DNA from: Citrus sinensis
Lineage: Eukaryota > Streptophyta > Magnoliopsida > Sapindales > Rutaceae
Assembly: GCF_022201045.2 (NCBI RefSeq)
Contig: NC_068558.1
Coordinates: 3,687,501 to 3,751,500 of the forward strand
Length of the DNA: 64,000 nucleotides
Reading direction: 5' to 3'
Shown: piece by piece, positions 22,994-34,727 of the stretch
How the letters are laid out: every line of letters begins with the position of its first letter
Position numbering within the stretch: position 1 is the stretch's first letter
The notes under the pieces: model-generated
Told to the model about the DNA's origin: nothing
The model's database searches: none
What the model saw: the letters and a program-made list of their open reading frames with translations, nothing else
Program-made: the position numbers and the translations under genes

Positions 22994-25900
22994 AAAATAC
23001 ATATATGCAAAGTTTATATCATAATATCAATAATTGTTGATATTGATATTACATTATATATATTATGATATATAATTTCATTGCGCTTATTAATCATTAC
23101 TGATTATACGCCACGTCATTTAATTAAGATATAAATACGTATCATAAATGCACAGGATTATTGTGGGTTATTTGATTTTTTTTTTTTAAATTCTTTTTCT
23201 CAAAGTTGGATCCTACTTTTTTTCAACTCTTATGTGCCCTCCTCTTCAAGGTATGAATGATAGCTCCATATATATATATAATAGATGATACATCTTTTGA
23301 CTTGACTTGTTTGCTGAGTGGTCGCAAACCGCATGCATGTGATTTTTTTTTTTCTTAATAATGCCAAAAGTTTACAATTATTAAATCTTGATCGGTTATC
23401 AGTGATAATATTCCTTAATCTCGATTGCTTGTGGTTCTCAACGTGTCAAGAAAGTAAAAGTCTTCTTCATATGATGCAGTTAGCGTTATAATCAAATTCT
23501 TATTAGTAGTAATTAATTATCTATCTCCCGTCAACTATGGGTATTGATCTTTTAAGTATAGTTATTTTTATAATCAATTTTCGTCAAGTCCGTTATTTTT
23601 TATTTTTTATTCCTTTTCTAATAGAAGAACTCTAGGTCTTGTAGATTGTAATTTTGTCAACAATTTTAGTTAGAATTAATCTCCAGTCAATTCTATGGCT
23701 ATTATATTGTCAGTATACCAATGCTATTATTTTCAATAGAATGACCTTAAAAAAATTATATCTTAGACGTATTTTCAATTGCTGAAAAGATAACAATGCC
23801 CAACAAGTTGAAAAGAGATTAATTCGAACGACCACTACTGAAAAATTAGCAATATCCAAAGTTGATGGAAGATTAAGAATAACCACAGCGGGCCATACTT
23901 TAATGCCGTCACGACACCAAAGACATGACAATTCTAAAATTACATATAAATTTAATACAGGTACAAATAAAATGTGTAAATGTAATGTAAAATAAGTTAG
24001 TTAATGATAATTGTTCAAATGTATCCAAAATTAAACATAAACTAATTTAATAAACTAAGCAAAAGACATGTAAATATAAGGTAAAATAATTGGTAAGTTA
24101 TTATATTATATTTGTAAATACAATAAAAACTTACAAATATGTTATAAAACTTATAAACTAACTTTAAATTTATATCACTAATTGAAAAAATGAACTTACT
24201 ATAAATAATAGGCAAGTAAAACACGACATAATATTTGTAAAAGAAATAAAAAAAAAGTATTGGTGATCTATATCCCAATATAAAATAAAATATAAATTTT
24301 TATGCATGCATTTAAGACATATAAATATAAGGTAAAATAAGTAAAGTAATAGAGCATTGTTAAATTGTATTAAATAAAACTAAAACTTATTAGGCAACTA
24401 GTAAATCAATGGCGCTTACATGTTTGGCATTAAATTTTTCCTTTTTTTTAAGTTTTATATACTTATGTGTATAATGTTGATTATTAATAATGTTGTTTTA
24501 CAATTATCAGTTCTTAATAGTTGTAATTAACCTCCAATCAATCAGATTGATAATATTATCGATTTTTTTTTACTGTCAACAACTGATTTATTGATAAGCT
24601 CTATACTCGGGAAAGCACCTACTAATTGGATGGTAAATTTTTTCCATTCATATAAGGTTCAAGTTACTCGTGTGTATGTATATGTGATAAAATAAATTTA
24701 AATATAAAAAAAATTGGAGATAGATATGGGTCGTTCTGAGCTCATATATCACATTTTGCCATTAATCTAGGAGGATCCAACATATTTTCTATTGTAAATG
24801 AGTATATTAGGGGAAAAAGAAAAAAAGAACTTGCAATTCACGGTGAATTAATAAGATTCGACTTGCTCGATCACGACAAATTAAAAAGATCCATCTATTT
24901 TATGCTCATATATATTAGTTTCACCATTATAGTTCTAATCTAACAGATTTGTGATTGTAACTATCAATAAATTTGTAATGTAATACGAATATAATTTGTA
25001 AAATAATATGATTGGTAAGTCATTCACTTTCACCAATATTGTCTTTTTAAATCAACATATTTAATTATGGGTAATATCTCACAATCGGCTGACTCAAGCA
25101 TGGATGAAGCACAGTTCAGCTAGGAACAAACAACTCTTTCAAACGCTAAAAAGGGACCACTTTCCCGACAAGCTAGGTGGTACCAACTACCAAGAGGCTA
25201 TTTTTTTATAAACCAAAGAGAAACCTCCCACAAAAAGCGGGATGAAAAATACCAAAGAAACTTAAGGTTGATAGAGTATTATTGATAAAAGTAATGCTCC
25301 ATGAAAGTTAGAGCATGACTCAACCGGAAAGTTAGAGCACGGCCGCATGAGGAGTACGAAAATATTAGAAAACTAAAGGCTCATAGAACACTAATAGAAA
25401 TAACGGTACACTAAATTTGTTTTATTGTATTAATTGGTACTTTTCAATTGGCACTGTCAGACTGTATAGTTATTTATTAGCATTCTATCATAGCTCTTTT
25501 TTTTTTTTTTGGGTCTAAATATCAATGCTCACACAGCTTCCAGGGCCCTAATTTTTTCAAAAATTTTATTTTTTTTAATTTCAACCAAAAATTGGCGTTT
25601 TTCCTTAATAAAATTTTTTATTTGGTCGCTTTAAATAATATACAAAAAAATAAGTTCAAAATCATATTTTCATCACCAAAATCATTCTGAATGAATGCTA
25701 ATTTAAAATTAAATAAAAACACCCTAAGAAAATCAAATTCTTTATGTAAAATTAAAATGAAATTATCCCTCAAGAATATCCAAAGATAAATAGCCACCAC
25801 AAGTTTTTGATAATATCTCTACATCTCCTCAAGTTTTAATTTTATATTGACCAACTATTTTCCTGTTAACTTCAATAATCATTGTTAAATAATCTAAGAT

Positions 25901-26342
25901 AGAAGCATATTTGCCCTTGAATTTAGTTAAAAAGGTGAGACAATAATTTTATCATTTGTTTTTCATTTTAGGGGTAAAATAATATTTTGTCTTAGATTTT
26001 TTCTGTGGTGATTAATAAAGTTAATAAAAAAGTAGTTAGTTGATATAAAATTAAAATTTGTATTATTGCAAAGATAATAGTAGAAATTCATAAGGGCTAC
26101 TTGCACTTTGTTGAGGTGATTAGGAGATAATTTTCTTAAATTAAATTTACCCCCACTAAGTTTAAATTTTGGCTAGGACACTAATTTCTCAAGTAGAGTA
26201 TAAAGCATGCATGATACCATGATTCCACAAAGAGATCCATCCGTTAACTTTCTCGCCTCGAGTAAATCGCATCAACATATGACATACACGTAATAAAGGT
26301 CGTCCTAAGTTATAAATAATGTAATTAACAGCTGCCACATAA
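22994..26342. other. AT-rich intergenic region
   Basis: About 3.3 kb with no recognisable gene. It is rich in poly-A/T and TA runs, and open frames are short and compositionally random. Confidence 0.5.
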
Positions 26343-26780
26343 TAATTACAAGGGTGGGGCTATTTAAACCCACCAAATTACTCACTAAGCGCACTTTTGA
26401 AAAAAAAAATTTATGATTAAAACACCCCTGAATCAAATTATAGTTATGGATATTAAAGTATAATAAAAAAGAAAAAAAAAACAAAATTTTTACTCTTTCA
26501 ACCCATCTTCATATTCAACATAATTTTATTAAACTCTAATCATATTTTCATTAAATCCTAATCAATCAAGAGGTGTGATTCTTCTGTCAAGCCATATATT
26601 TTTAAAATATTTTAATGTTTATTCACTCTTTAAATGTTTCTTTCTCATGGTATTGCTCTATCACATGAAAAATTCATGAACAATCATCGTAAATATGCAA
26701 TTCTTAACTAAGAAATCAAGCTTGCTGACATAACTTGATGATAACAAACCTGAACAATGGAGAAGCATCCATTTTGACTC

Positions 26781-27462
26781 TGTTGATGCGAGATTCTGGT
26801 TGTCCTCGTTCTACGACCAGGGTCTCTGCTCGATCAACTTCACTACGACCAGGATCTCTCCTCGTAAAGCTTCTTCTCCAGAGGTTCCTGCGCACACAGA
26901 CAGGTCAGAGTACGCCGGTTGTTTTCCCGGCGTAAACCCTCCGACGCTCAAGTCAGATATGAAGGTTCTGGGAACGCTTGCCACAAATCTTATGGCTCTT
27001 AGGTTGTTTTCTCTCTTTTAGAATTTCCTTTATCTCTGTTATATCTCGAAAATGCTAACCATTTTACCTTCGTTGGCTACCTTTTTATAAGCTTCCTCTG
27101 AATCCTAGTTTTTCGCAGTCTACGCCCGTTATCCTCCCACCTCTCGAACGTGGATTCCCCATTTCCGTAGTTGTGGGTAGTTGCGTGGCCTTCGTGCCTA
27201 GATTCTCGGGCTGGAGAGCATGCCTCGCCAATTGTCGTTGACCGGGTCTCCTCGAATCAACCCTTAGCAAGAATACAGCAGGAATGACTTTATGCTTCTT
27301 ATAGGAAATTGGCCTCGCGGATGTCGTGCTCGTGGATGAGCAGGATATTCCTGGCCCTGTTCCCCTGCTACCTGGCTCTTACAGGACACACCTGCTCGCA
27401 GACTTCTGCCACCAAACATCTGCTCATCACGTCTGGTCTCACCGAAATATTTCCCTCAAACA
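26781..27462 (-). repeat. 3' LTR of the gag-protease element
   Basis: 682 bp, starting TGTTGATGCG and ending CTCAAACA on the plus strand. It is the complete LTR and the reference against which the interrupted right-hand LTR is recognised. Confidence 0.9.
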
Positions 27463-27493
27463 CCGGTCCCCCAGTTTCTGGTGTTGGGTAATG

Positions 27494-27754
27494 TAATGGA
27501 CCAGCAGTAGAAACTCAGTGGTTCTTGGTCGCGTGGGACTGGAAAAGGCTGCCAAGGAAAATGCCCAAGGGGTGGAGCCAATCGTGATTGAGGAGGAAAG
27601 CTCTCCTCCTCGTGCAATCCCTGCTGATGTTGGCGAGGCGAGCACCCCTCCCGGCGCAACTGGTGATACCCCCCCGCACTTGAGGAGGCCCAGCTCGCCG
27701 ACGCTGCTCGGCTTACTGATCCACCATCTTCTTGATGTATTTCTTGTCTTGTAA
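27494..27754 (+). other. Antisense open frame inside the retroelement
   Basis: An 86-codon frame on the strand opposite gag, without an ATG start. It encodes an acidic, Pro-rich stretch (for example IVIEEESSPPRAIPADVGEA). It lies between the tandem array and the 3' LTR, where some Tat-lineage elements carry an antisense ORF. It may be a remnant of that or simply chance. Confidence 0.3.
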
Positions 27755-27858
27755 TGAACCATGTTTGTGAAGATTCTCTCCTCTGTTAATTATTAACAAA
27801 TTAAAAAATGTTTTCTGATTACTTTCTTGTGTTGTAATCATGAGTTATTTTTCGTTTG

Positions 27859-28921
27859 AGAATCTGCTCGTCTTCGTCTGGTCGAGCAGGATCGGGCTTG
27901 GCATATAGTTTTGCCACCTGCCTTAGAAAATTTTCCGATGTTTGGGATTCTGCTCGCCTCCGCGCGGTCGAGCAGATCCTGCCATGTTTGGCTTCTGTCT
28001 CGCCATAAACAGGCTGTGAGACTTGACGAGCCTTTGCACGCCTTAGAAATTTTTTCGAATGCTTTGGAGTCTGCTCGCCTTCACGTGGTCGAGCAGATCC
28101 TGGCATGCTTGGCTTCTGTCTCGCCATAAAACAGGCTTTGAGACTTGGCGAGTCTTTACATGCCTTTGAAAATTTTTCGAATGCTTTGGAGTCTGCTCAC
28201 CTTCGTGTGGTCGAGCAGATCCTGGCATGCTTGGCTTCTGTCTCGCCATAAAACAGGCTTTGAGACTTGACGATCCTTTGCATGCCTTAGTAAATTCTTC
28301 AATGCTTGGGATTCTGCTCGCCTTCCCGTGGTCGAGCAGATCCTGGCACGCTTGGCTTCTGGTCTCGCCATAAACAGGCTTTGAGACTTAGTGAGCCTTT
28401 GCATGCCATGGATGATTTCTTCAAAGCTTGGGATTCTGCTAGCCTTCTCGTGGCCGAGCAGATCCTGGCATGCTTGGCTTCTGTCTCGCCATAAACAGGC
28501 TTTGAGACTTGTCAAGCCTTTGCATGCTGTAGATGATTTCTTCAAAGCTTGGGATTCTGCTAGCCTTCTCGTGGCCGAGCAGATCCTGGCATGCTTGGCT
28601 TCTGTCTCGCCATAAACAAGCTTTGAGACTTGTCGAGCCTTTACATGCCTTAGATGATTTCTTTAAAGCTTGGGATTCTGCTAGCCTTCTCGTGGCCGAG
28701 CAGATCCTGGCATGCTTGGCTTCTGTCTCGCCATAAACAGGCTTTGAGACTTGTCGAGCCTTTGCATGCCTTAGATGATTTCTTCGATGCTTGGGGATTC
28801 TGCTCGCCTTCACGTGGTCGAGCAGATCCTGGCATGCTTGGCTTCTGTCTCGCCATAAAACAGGCTTTGAGACTTCACGAACCTTTGCATGCCTTAGAAA
28901 ATTTATCACAGTTTCAAGTGA
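27859..28921. repeat. Tandem array of about 121-bp units
   Basis: Eight units with TGCTCG/TGCTAG landmarks at 27951, 28072, 28194, 28315, 28437, 28558, 28679 and 28801, so the period is 121-122 bp. A shortened divergent unit precedes them at 27859. Most units contain an inverted pair, CTGCTCG then CGAGCAG separated by about 11 bases, able to form a small hairpin. Unit length is not a multiple of three, so the open frames over the array are not a protein. It occupies the place between gag-protease and the 3' LTR. Confidence 0.93.
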
Positions 28922-29088
28922 ATGACATTCCTCGACGTTCCATTAATTGCAGGTTTTGATTTTACATGAACTTGCTTTGACGTAAAACATAAAAATAAAA
29001 GATAAAGAGCACGAGCAGAAATTGCTTTAAAATGTGAACAAGTCTTACTAGAAGTATTTTCGGAGGTGTGCTGCGTTCCATGGGCGTT

Positions 29089-31557
29089 TCACCTCGTGGC
29101 CGTCCGTGCGAACCAGCTTGTAAGCTCTGGGTCCCACCATCTGCTTGACTCTATATGGCCCTTCTTGTTTTCTACTCGGGTATCGAGGGATGTTATCTGC
29201 ATTGCTTCCCTTGCTGCCGAGGAGTAGCAGCTTCTTGCGATCCTCTGGTCTCCTCGTACCACTCCAACTATCCCATTCACCCGGTACTTCAGAGCCAGAT
29301 AATGGTTGGACAGCACCGCTTTGCTCATCCTCAGAAATGGCCGACCGATGATCATCTGGTATGGACCTTCTTCATCCACCACCACAAAGTCTAGTATCAT
29401 AGTTCTTTCTGTCGGGGAGCTCCCAATTGTGATAGGCAGCTCGACCACACCCAGTGGGACCAGCTTTCCTCTTCCGAATCCCTTCAAGGAGGTATTGGTG
29501 TATTCCAACTTCAGGTCTGCTATTCCCATTTCCTCCAGGGTTGACTTAAACAACACGTCAACTGAGCTCCCTATGTCAACCAGTATCCTGTCAAACTTCT
29601 TGCTAGCGATAGTGGCCTTGATGACCAAAGCATCCTCGTGGGGGTATAGAATTCCTTCTTCATCCTCATTTGTCCACATAATTGGCACTTGCCTGACTCT
29701 TGCACGTTTGGCTGCTGGGGTGTTGAAGAATACCTCTTTGCTAGTCATGGCGTATCTAGCATAGTTCTTCCTCGACCTGTTGGAATCTCCGGCCAATGTT
29801 GGGCCCCCAGCTATCACCCTAACTGCAGGCTGCTCGCGCCTTAAGTTCCTGTCTCTCTGCTCCCCTTCACTTGTTGAGACTACCATTGGGAAGGTCCCAT
29901 CTATAAACTCGTCCAGGTACCGATTTCTCACCAAATCTTCTACCTGGGTCTTGAGATCTCTACACTCTGCTGTGGTATGGCCATGGGTGCCATGGAACTT
30001 ACAATAGCGTCCCCTATCTCTTCTGCCGGGTAGCTTTGTTATTGGGGCAGGGAGGTACAGTAATCCTCAGTCCTTTATGGCCTCGTACACCTCGTCCAAA
30101 GACATCTTCAATGAAGTATACCGCTCGTAGTCCTGGTTCTGGTCGATCAGGTGTACTGCCCTTTCTCTATTTGCTCCGTTTTGAGTTGGGGGTAGTAGCA
30201 ACACTTCTGGTCTGCTCCCTCTACTGCCGTGGGAGTGTTGATGAAGACCACCATATGTCGAATCATGCCTTCTCCAAGGCTCCCTAGCTGGGGAACGAGG
30301 AGGCTGCGCCCTGCTGCGCTGATATTGTGGTGGCCTCTGATGAGGCTGGTAAGCTGTTACCCGACCTCCTGCTCCACTACCTGAGGCTTGGTGGTCCCTC
30401 CTCCTGATCGGCCCATTCCCTGGTGGTGCCCTCTTCTCTTTCTTTTCCAACCCCTCTAGCTGGTCAGTCTTTATCCGAGCCGCCTTTTCTTCCTTGATCT
30501 CTATGTCTCTTTTAGCCTGCTCGTATGCGGCCGCATATGACTGAATAGATAGGCTTCTCAAGTTGTACCACAGTCTTCCTATCTTCACTCCCTCTTTCAA
30601 TCCCCTTAGTGCCTGAGGATGGTTGAAGGCTCCCAAATCGAGGACAGCACGATGAAACCTCTTGATGAATTCCCGAAGGGTTTCTTGCTCCCCCTGTTTC
30701 ATGCTTTTCAGCTCCATCATGTCATCTTCTGGTGCCATCGCCCCACTAAACTGCTCTGCGAATTCCTAGCACATCTGCTCGAAGGTTTTAATGCTGCCCC
30801 GAGGAAGTTTCATGTACCACTCTCGTGCACGTCCCTCAAGGGATAGTGGGAACACCCTGCACCTTTGGGATTGAGATAATCCTTGTACCCCAGTTATGTC
30901 GTTGAAGCGCTCTATGTGCACCAGCGGATCAGTTCTTCCCGCGTATCTAAGGTCTGGGAGGCGGAAATCCCTTGGAATAATTGCCCTCATGATCTCTGCT
31001 GCGAGCGGTGATTCTCCGTCCAGCATTATCCTCCAACCAGGAGCTCTGCTCCTTCCTTGCATGTCGTCAATTATCTGCGCTAGTCTGCGCACTTCCTCTT
31101 CCAGCTGCACTGCACGACCAGGGTCACGTGCAGCAACTTGATCCCGCTCTTGCTCTACATCATGCAAGTGTTGCCTCAACTCCATTTCCTCTGTATTCGC
31201 CACCTCGTCGTCCTCGTCAAAAATCTGTCTTGCTGGGGACTGCTCTTCCTCTCTATGAAATTCTCCCCGCAGAGGTATGTTATCTCTCTCACCACAAAAT
31301 CTCCCGGTGGTTTGACTTCTCCTCGTACTATCAAGACCTGGTGCCACTTAACCACCTCTCACCCTTTCCTCCTGGGTTACCCTGCGTTCACTCCGCAGCT
31401 CATGCAGGATGGTTGTCAGGGTCTCCATCTGCTTTTCCATCCGTTCCATCCGGTCGAACATGGCTTTTTCCCGTGCTTCACTGGCTATCTCCCTCAGCGT
31501 CACAGAATCGTTAAGCCTCAAATCACCTCCTTGTGCACTACTTCCTCCTGTCTCCAT
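29089..31557 (-). pseudogene. gag-protease polyprotein of the LTR element, broken by stops
   Basis: One continuous minus-strand frame from an ATG at 31557, interrupted by TAA (31348-31350), TAG (30763-30765) and TGA (30067-30069). In order: an N-terminal coiled-coil-like region, a gag capsid domain (DPLVHIERFND, LEGRAREWYMKLP, LREFIKRFH), a zinc finger YCKFHGTHGHTTAEC in the C-x2-H-x4-H-x4-C form seen in Tat elements, and an aspartic protease region VDIGSSVDVLF followed by IIGRPFL. The catalytic Asp-Thr-Gly is Asp-Ile-Gly here, which should weaken or kill the protease. The frame ends at 29089 with no pol domain. Gag would form particles and protease would mature them; this copy is inactive. 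Confidence 0.9.
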
Positions 31558-31616
31558 TGCTTTTCACTTGCTTCACTTCTCTTCTTGCTATCAACAGAAG
31601 CTTTTTGCTCAGCTCC

Positions 31617-31634
31617 CCACAGACAGCGCCAAAA
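31617..31634 (-). other. Primer-binding site of the gag-protease element
   Basis: On the minus strand, directly after the 5' LTR end: TTTTGGCGCTGTCTGTGG. This is close to the TTTGGCGCCGTCTGTGGG-type site common in Tat/Athila-side Ty3 elements, with a C-to-T change. Confidence 0.65.
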
Positions 31635-34357
31635 TGTTGATGCGAGATTCTGGTTGTCCTCGTTCTACGACCAGGGTCTCTGCTCGATCAACTTCACAAC
31701 GACCAAGATCTCTCCTCGTAAAGCTTCTTCTCCAGAGGTTCCTGCGCACACAGACAGGTCAGAGTACGCCGGTTGTTTTCCCGGCGTAAACCCTCCGACG
31801 CTCAAGTCAGATATGAAGGTTTTGGGAACGCTTGCCACAAATCTTATGGCTGTTAGGTTGTTTTCTCTCTTTTAGAATTTCCTTTATCTCTGTTATATCT
31901 CGAAAATGCTAACCCTTTTACCTTCGTTGGTTACCTTTTTATAGGCTTCCTCTGAATCCCAGTTTTTCGCAGTCTACGCCCGTTATCCTCCCACCTCTCG
32001 AAAGTGGATTCCCCATTTCCGTAGTCGTGGGTGGTTGCTGAAATATGAGTGTGCAACCCAAGAGGGGGGTGAATTGGAATTTTAAAAATTATACTAACAA
32101 ATCCACACAACAAGCAATCTAATGTTTTAATAAAAATTGAAAGCAATAAGTTCAATCAAAGCACAATAATTAAATATCAAGGGAAGAGAAAGCAAACTCA
32201 AGGATTTTTACGTGGTTCGGCAATCCCCGCCTATGTCCACGCCTCCAAGCACACCGGGCTTGAGGATTTCACTATCCAAGCCTTTCTAAGGCTTCAAACG
32301 TTTACAATTGACTTCAAGGTGTCAATGAACCTTTACAACAAGAGATTATCTCTCCAATCTCTTCACTCCAAGTGTTTCTCACACTTGTACTCTCACAATT
32401 TGATGAGAAATAAAAATTACAATAAAAACTCTCTTTAAGAGTGGATTTACAAATGATAGCTCAATGAAGATTTAATCTATGAAGATTTTCGAATTTGAAG
32501 CTCAATATAAGTTGTGTGCACTTGTTTATGCTTGCTTGAGTTACCAAAAATGAATTGGTTTTGAGTTTATATAGTTTGAACTCAAAAACTAGCCGTTATG
32601 CACATTTTTTGTCGTAACCGGCTTGCCGTTTAACCATATCCGATAAGCCTCTTTCGTTCTGGTGCTTACTGCCCCGTATCCGGCTTGCCGTTTATCAGTA
32701 TCCGGTAAGCCGCTTGCTACAGTAACTGCTACAGTAAAACATTTCCCAAAATTTACAATTTGACCCCAAAACTTTATAAAACTGTAGTATGGCCCAAAAT
32801 GTTATGAAACTTTGCAAATAAGTCCAATTTCAGAATTTCTAAATAATTCTTCGTTAACCCCAAACTTTATGAAATTATGACTTTGCCCAAACTTTTTAAA
32901 ATTATATAATGACCCCAAAACCATTTAAATAATTTCAAATAAGTCCAAATCCGAAACTTTAAAAACATTATCAAAGCTTTTAAAATACATGTGGTTTGTT
33001 ATCATCAAAATCAATATTTATAGCCATATAGGCTAACAATCTCCCCCTTTTTGATGATGACAAAACACATTCAAAAATTTAATTTTGTTATGAAAAAGCT
33101 CCCCCTTAATCAATGCAAGTTAAAAAATGATTTGAAAATAGTTTAATAAAAACTCCCCTCGCGTACATGCTCCCCCTAGATACATGCATATATTTTCATA
33201 ACACAAATTAAATCATTCTCCCCCTTCATCATCAAAAAGAAAAACTTAATTGGCAAAGACAAAAGTAGCAAATTTTTATAAGTTTGAAAACATGTATTCT
33301 TCTCCCCCTTCATCATCAAAAAGAAAACTTAAAGGAAAAGAATAAAAATAGCAAATTTGTTATCCATGTTGTTCAAGTGGAAATTTTGAAAGAATCTCCC
33401 CCTAACAACAAGCATTACCTTAAATACAAGATAGTAATATACTCACAAATTATCATTATATCTCAAAATCATCAAGTCCTCACCATAATCATATATCATC
33501 AAAATCATCAAAAGAATACTCAAAGTGCATATTATTGTCCTCATTTTGACAATATTGAAATGATATATTATTTTGTCTCCCCCTTTGGACAACAAAAAAG
33601 TTCAAAATGCATATTATCCAAAAACATATTATATGCTCCCCTAAATATATGGCCAATTAAAATTTTAACCAAAAACATATCATATTTATCTCCTCATTTA
33701 TCATAAAAAAAGATATATGCAATTGAAACAAAAGCATAAAAAATAATTCGATAAAGATATTACCAATTTTGTGCGAGGAAAAATTTCGGCAGAGTCTCCC
33801 CTTAAAATGCACAAATCCTCAAATACACAATATAGTTAAAAACGTTTCCATATAAGCTTAAACAATTATACCAAACCAACAACTCCATCCATTTATCAAG
33901 CGACACATATATAATTTTCAAATTCAATATGAATCCATATTTATACCAAAAAGAACATCTCAATGATTAATCAAGAAGCATATAAAAATAAAGCATGCAA
34001 TTAATTCAAAGAGTCATATTCATTCTAAGAATTCAGAAAAATATCATCCAAATATAAATTATCCAAATATTAAACAACCATCATCCGTAATCCACAATTA
34101 AAACAATTATGCATATGAAAAGCCAACTGTCGTTGACCGGGTCTCCTTGAATCAACCCTTAGCAAGAATACAGCAGGAATGACTTTATGCTTCTTACAGG
34201 AAATTGGCCTCGCGGATGTCGTGCTCGTGGATGAGCAGGATATTCCTGTCCTTGTTCCCCTACTACCTGGCTCTTACAGGACACACCTGCTCGCAGACTT
34301 CTGCCACCAAACATCTGCTCATCACGTCTGGTCTCACCGAAGTATTTCCCTCAAACA
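31635..34357 (-). repeat. 5' LTR of the gag-protease element, interrupted
   Basis: 31635-32038 matches the left part of the 3' LTR, and about 34116-34357 matches its right part. The 50 or so bases between those parts in the intact LTR are missing and replaced by a copia-type fragment. The outer end CTCAAACA abuts the GACTC target duplication. Confidence 0.88.
32039..34115 (-). mobile_element. 3' end of a Ty1/copia-type element (LTR plus polypurine region)
   Basis: On the minus strand a polypurine tract AAAAAGGGGGAGAT runs straight into TGTTAGCC, the start of a 1000-bp LTR (33038-32039) that ends ...TATTTCA. The LTR carries the widespread plant signatures CAACCCAAGAGGGGGGTGAA and TTTTTACGTGGTTCGG. 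The part at 33039-34115 is non-coding and has several further polypurine-like tracts (CTCCCCCTTCATCATC at 33215 and 33302), as in SIRE/Maximus elements. The 5' part is absent. The right junction is approximate because no target duplication is visible. Confidence 0.7.
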
Positions 34358-34727
34358 GACTCATTTAGTTGAGCTTTCATCGTTTCAAAACTTCTGAATC
34401 GATAAATGGAAATTATATTGTTGAAAACCACCAACATGATGCACTATGAAATCATATTCCTTGCATAACTTTCTTCAAAAAAAAAAAAAAAAACTTTTTT
34501 TTGAAAAAACTTTCTTAGGACCAAAAAAATAAAAGTTTCAAAGAAACATTTATCATATGGGTTTAATGAGTAAAATCACTATTATTATAAAAATTGGGTT
34601 TAGTAAGGATATTTAAGTAGGTTTATTGAGTAAAATAAAAAAAATTTAAAATTTAAGGTTGTGTTTATTTAGCAAATGGATTTAGTGAGTAATTTAATGG
34701 GTTCAAATAGCCCCACTCTAATTAGAA

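Larger units (their letters stand above)
26781..34357 (-). mobile_element. Non-autonomous gag-protease LTR retrotransposon (Tat-like)
   Basis: Two LTRs (26781-27462 and 31635-34357, the latter interrupted) are flanked by a perfect 5-bp duplication, GACTC, at 26776-26780 and 34358-34362. The element reads on the minus strand: 5' LTR on the right, then a TGGCGC-type primer site, a gag-protease frame with stops, a 121-bp tandem array, and the 3' LTR on the left. No reverse transcriptase, RNase H or integrase is present, so it would have depended on enzymes from another element. The LTRs show about 18 differences by eye over roughly 620 aligned bases, so the insertion is not very recent. The unusual zinc finger and primer site point to the Tat/Ogre side of Ty3/gypsy. 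Confidence 0.88.
26352..34718. mobile_element. Mutator-like TIR element split by a retrotransposon
   Basis: The left end GGGTGGGGCTATTTAAACCC at 26352 is mirrored by the right end, which in reverse complement reads GAGTGGGGCTATTTGAACCC. The inverted match continues through AAATTACTCACTAA. The flanks TAATTACAA (26343-26351) and TAATTAGAA (34719-34727) form a 9-bp target duplication with one mismatch, the size made by Mutator-like transposases. Removing the retrotransposon inside leaves a non-coding element of about 785 bp. It encodes no transposase. Confidence 0.75.

Noticed and set aside
27859-28921. CRISPR-like regular array
   Set aside because: This is plant DNA; the whole 121-bp unit is repeated without unique spacers, so it is an ordinary tandem repeat inside a retroelement.
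27819-28959. Many overlapping frames on both strands repeating MARQKPSMPG-like text
   Set aside because: They arise from the 121-122-bp tandem array, whose period breaks any frame; not proteins.
29145-31875. Several long plus-strand frames opposite gag
   Set aside because: They are mirror frames of the GC-rich gag-protease coding strand, and the gag motifs are on the minus strand.
33284-33706. 140-codon plus-strand frame
   Set aside because: It is low-complexity, lies in the non-coding 3' region of the copia fragment, and is rich in codons derived from polypurine tracts.
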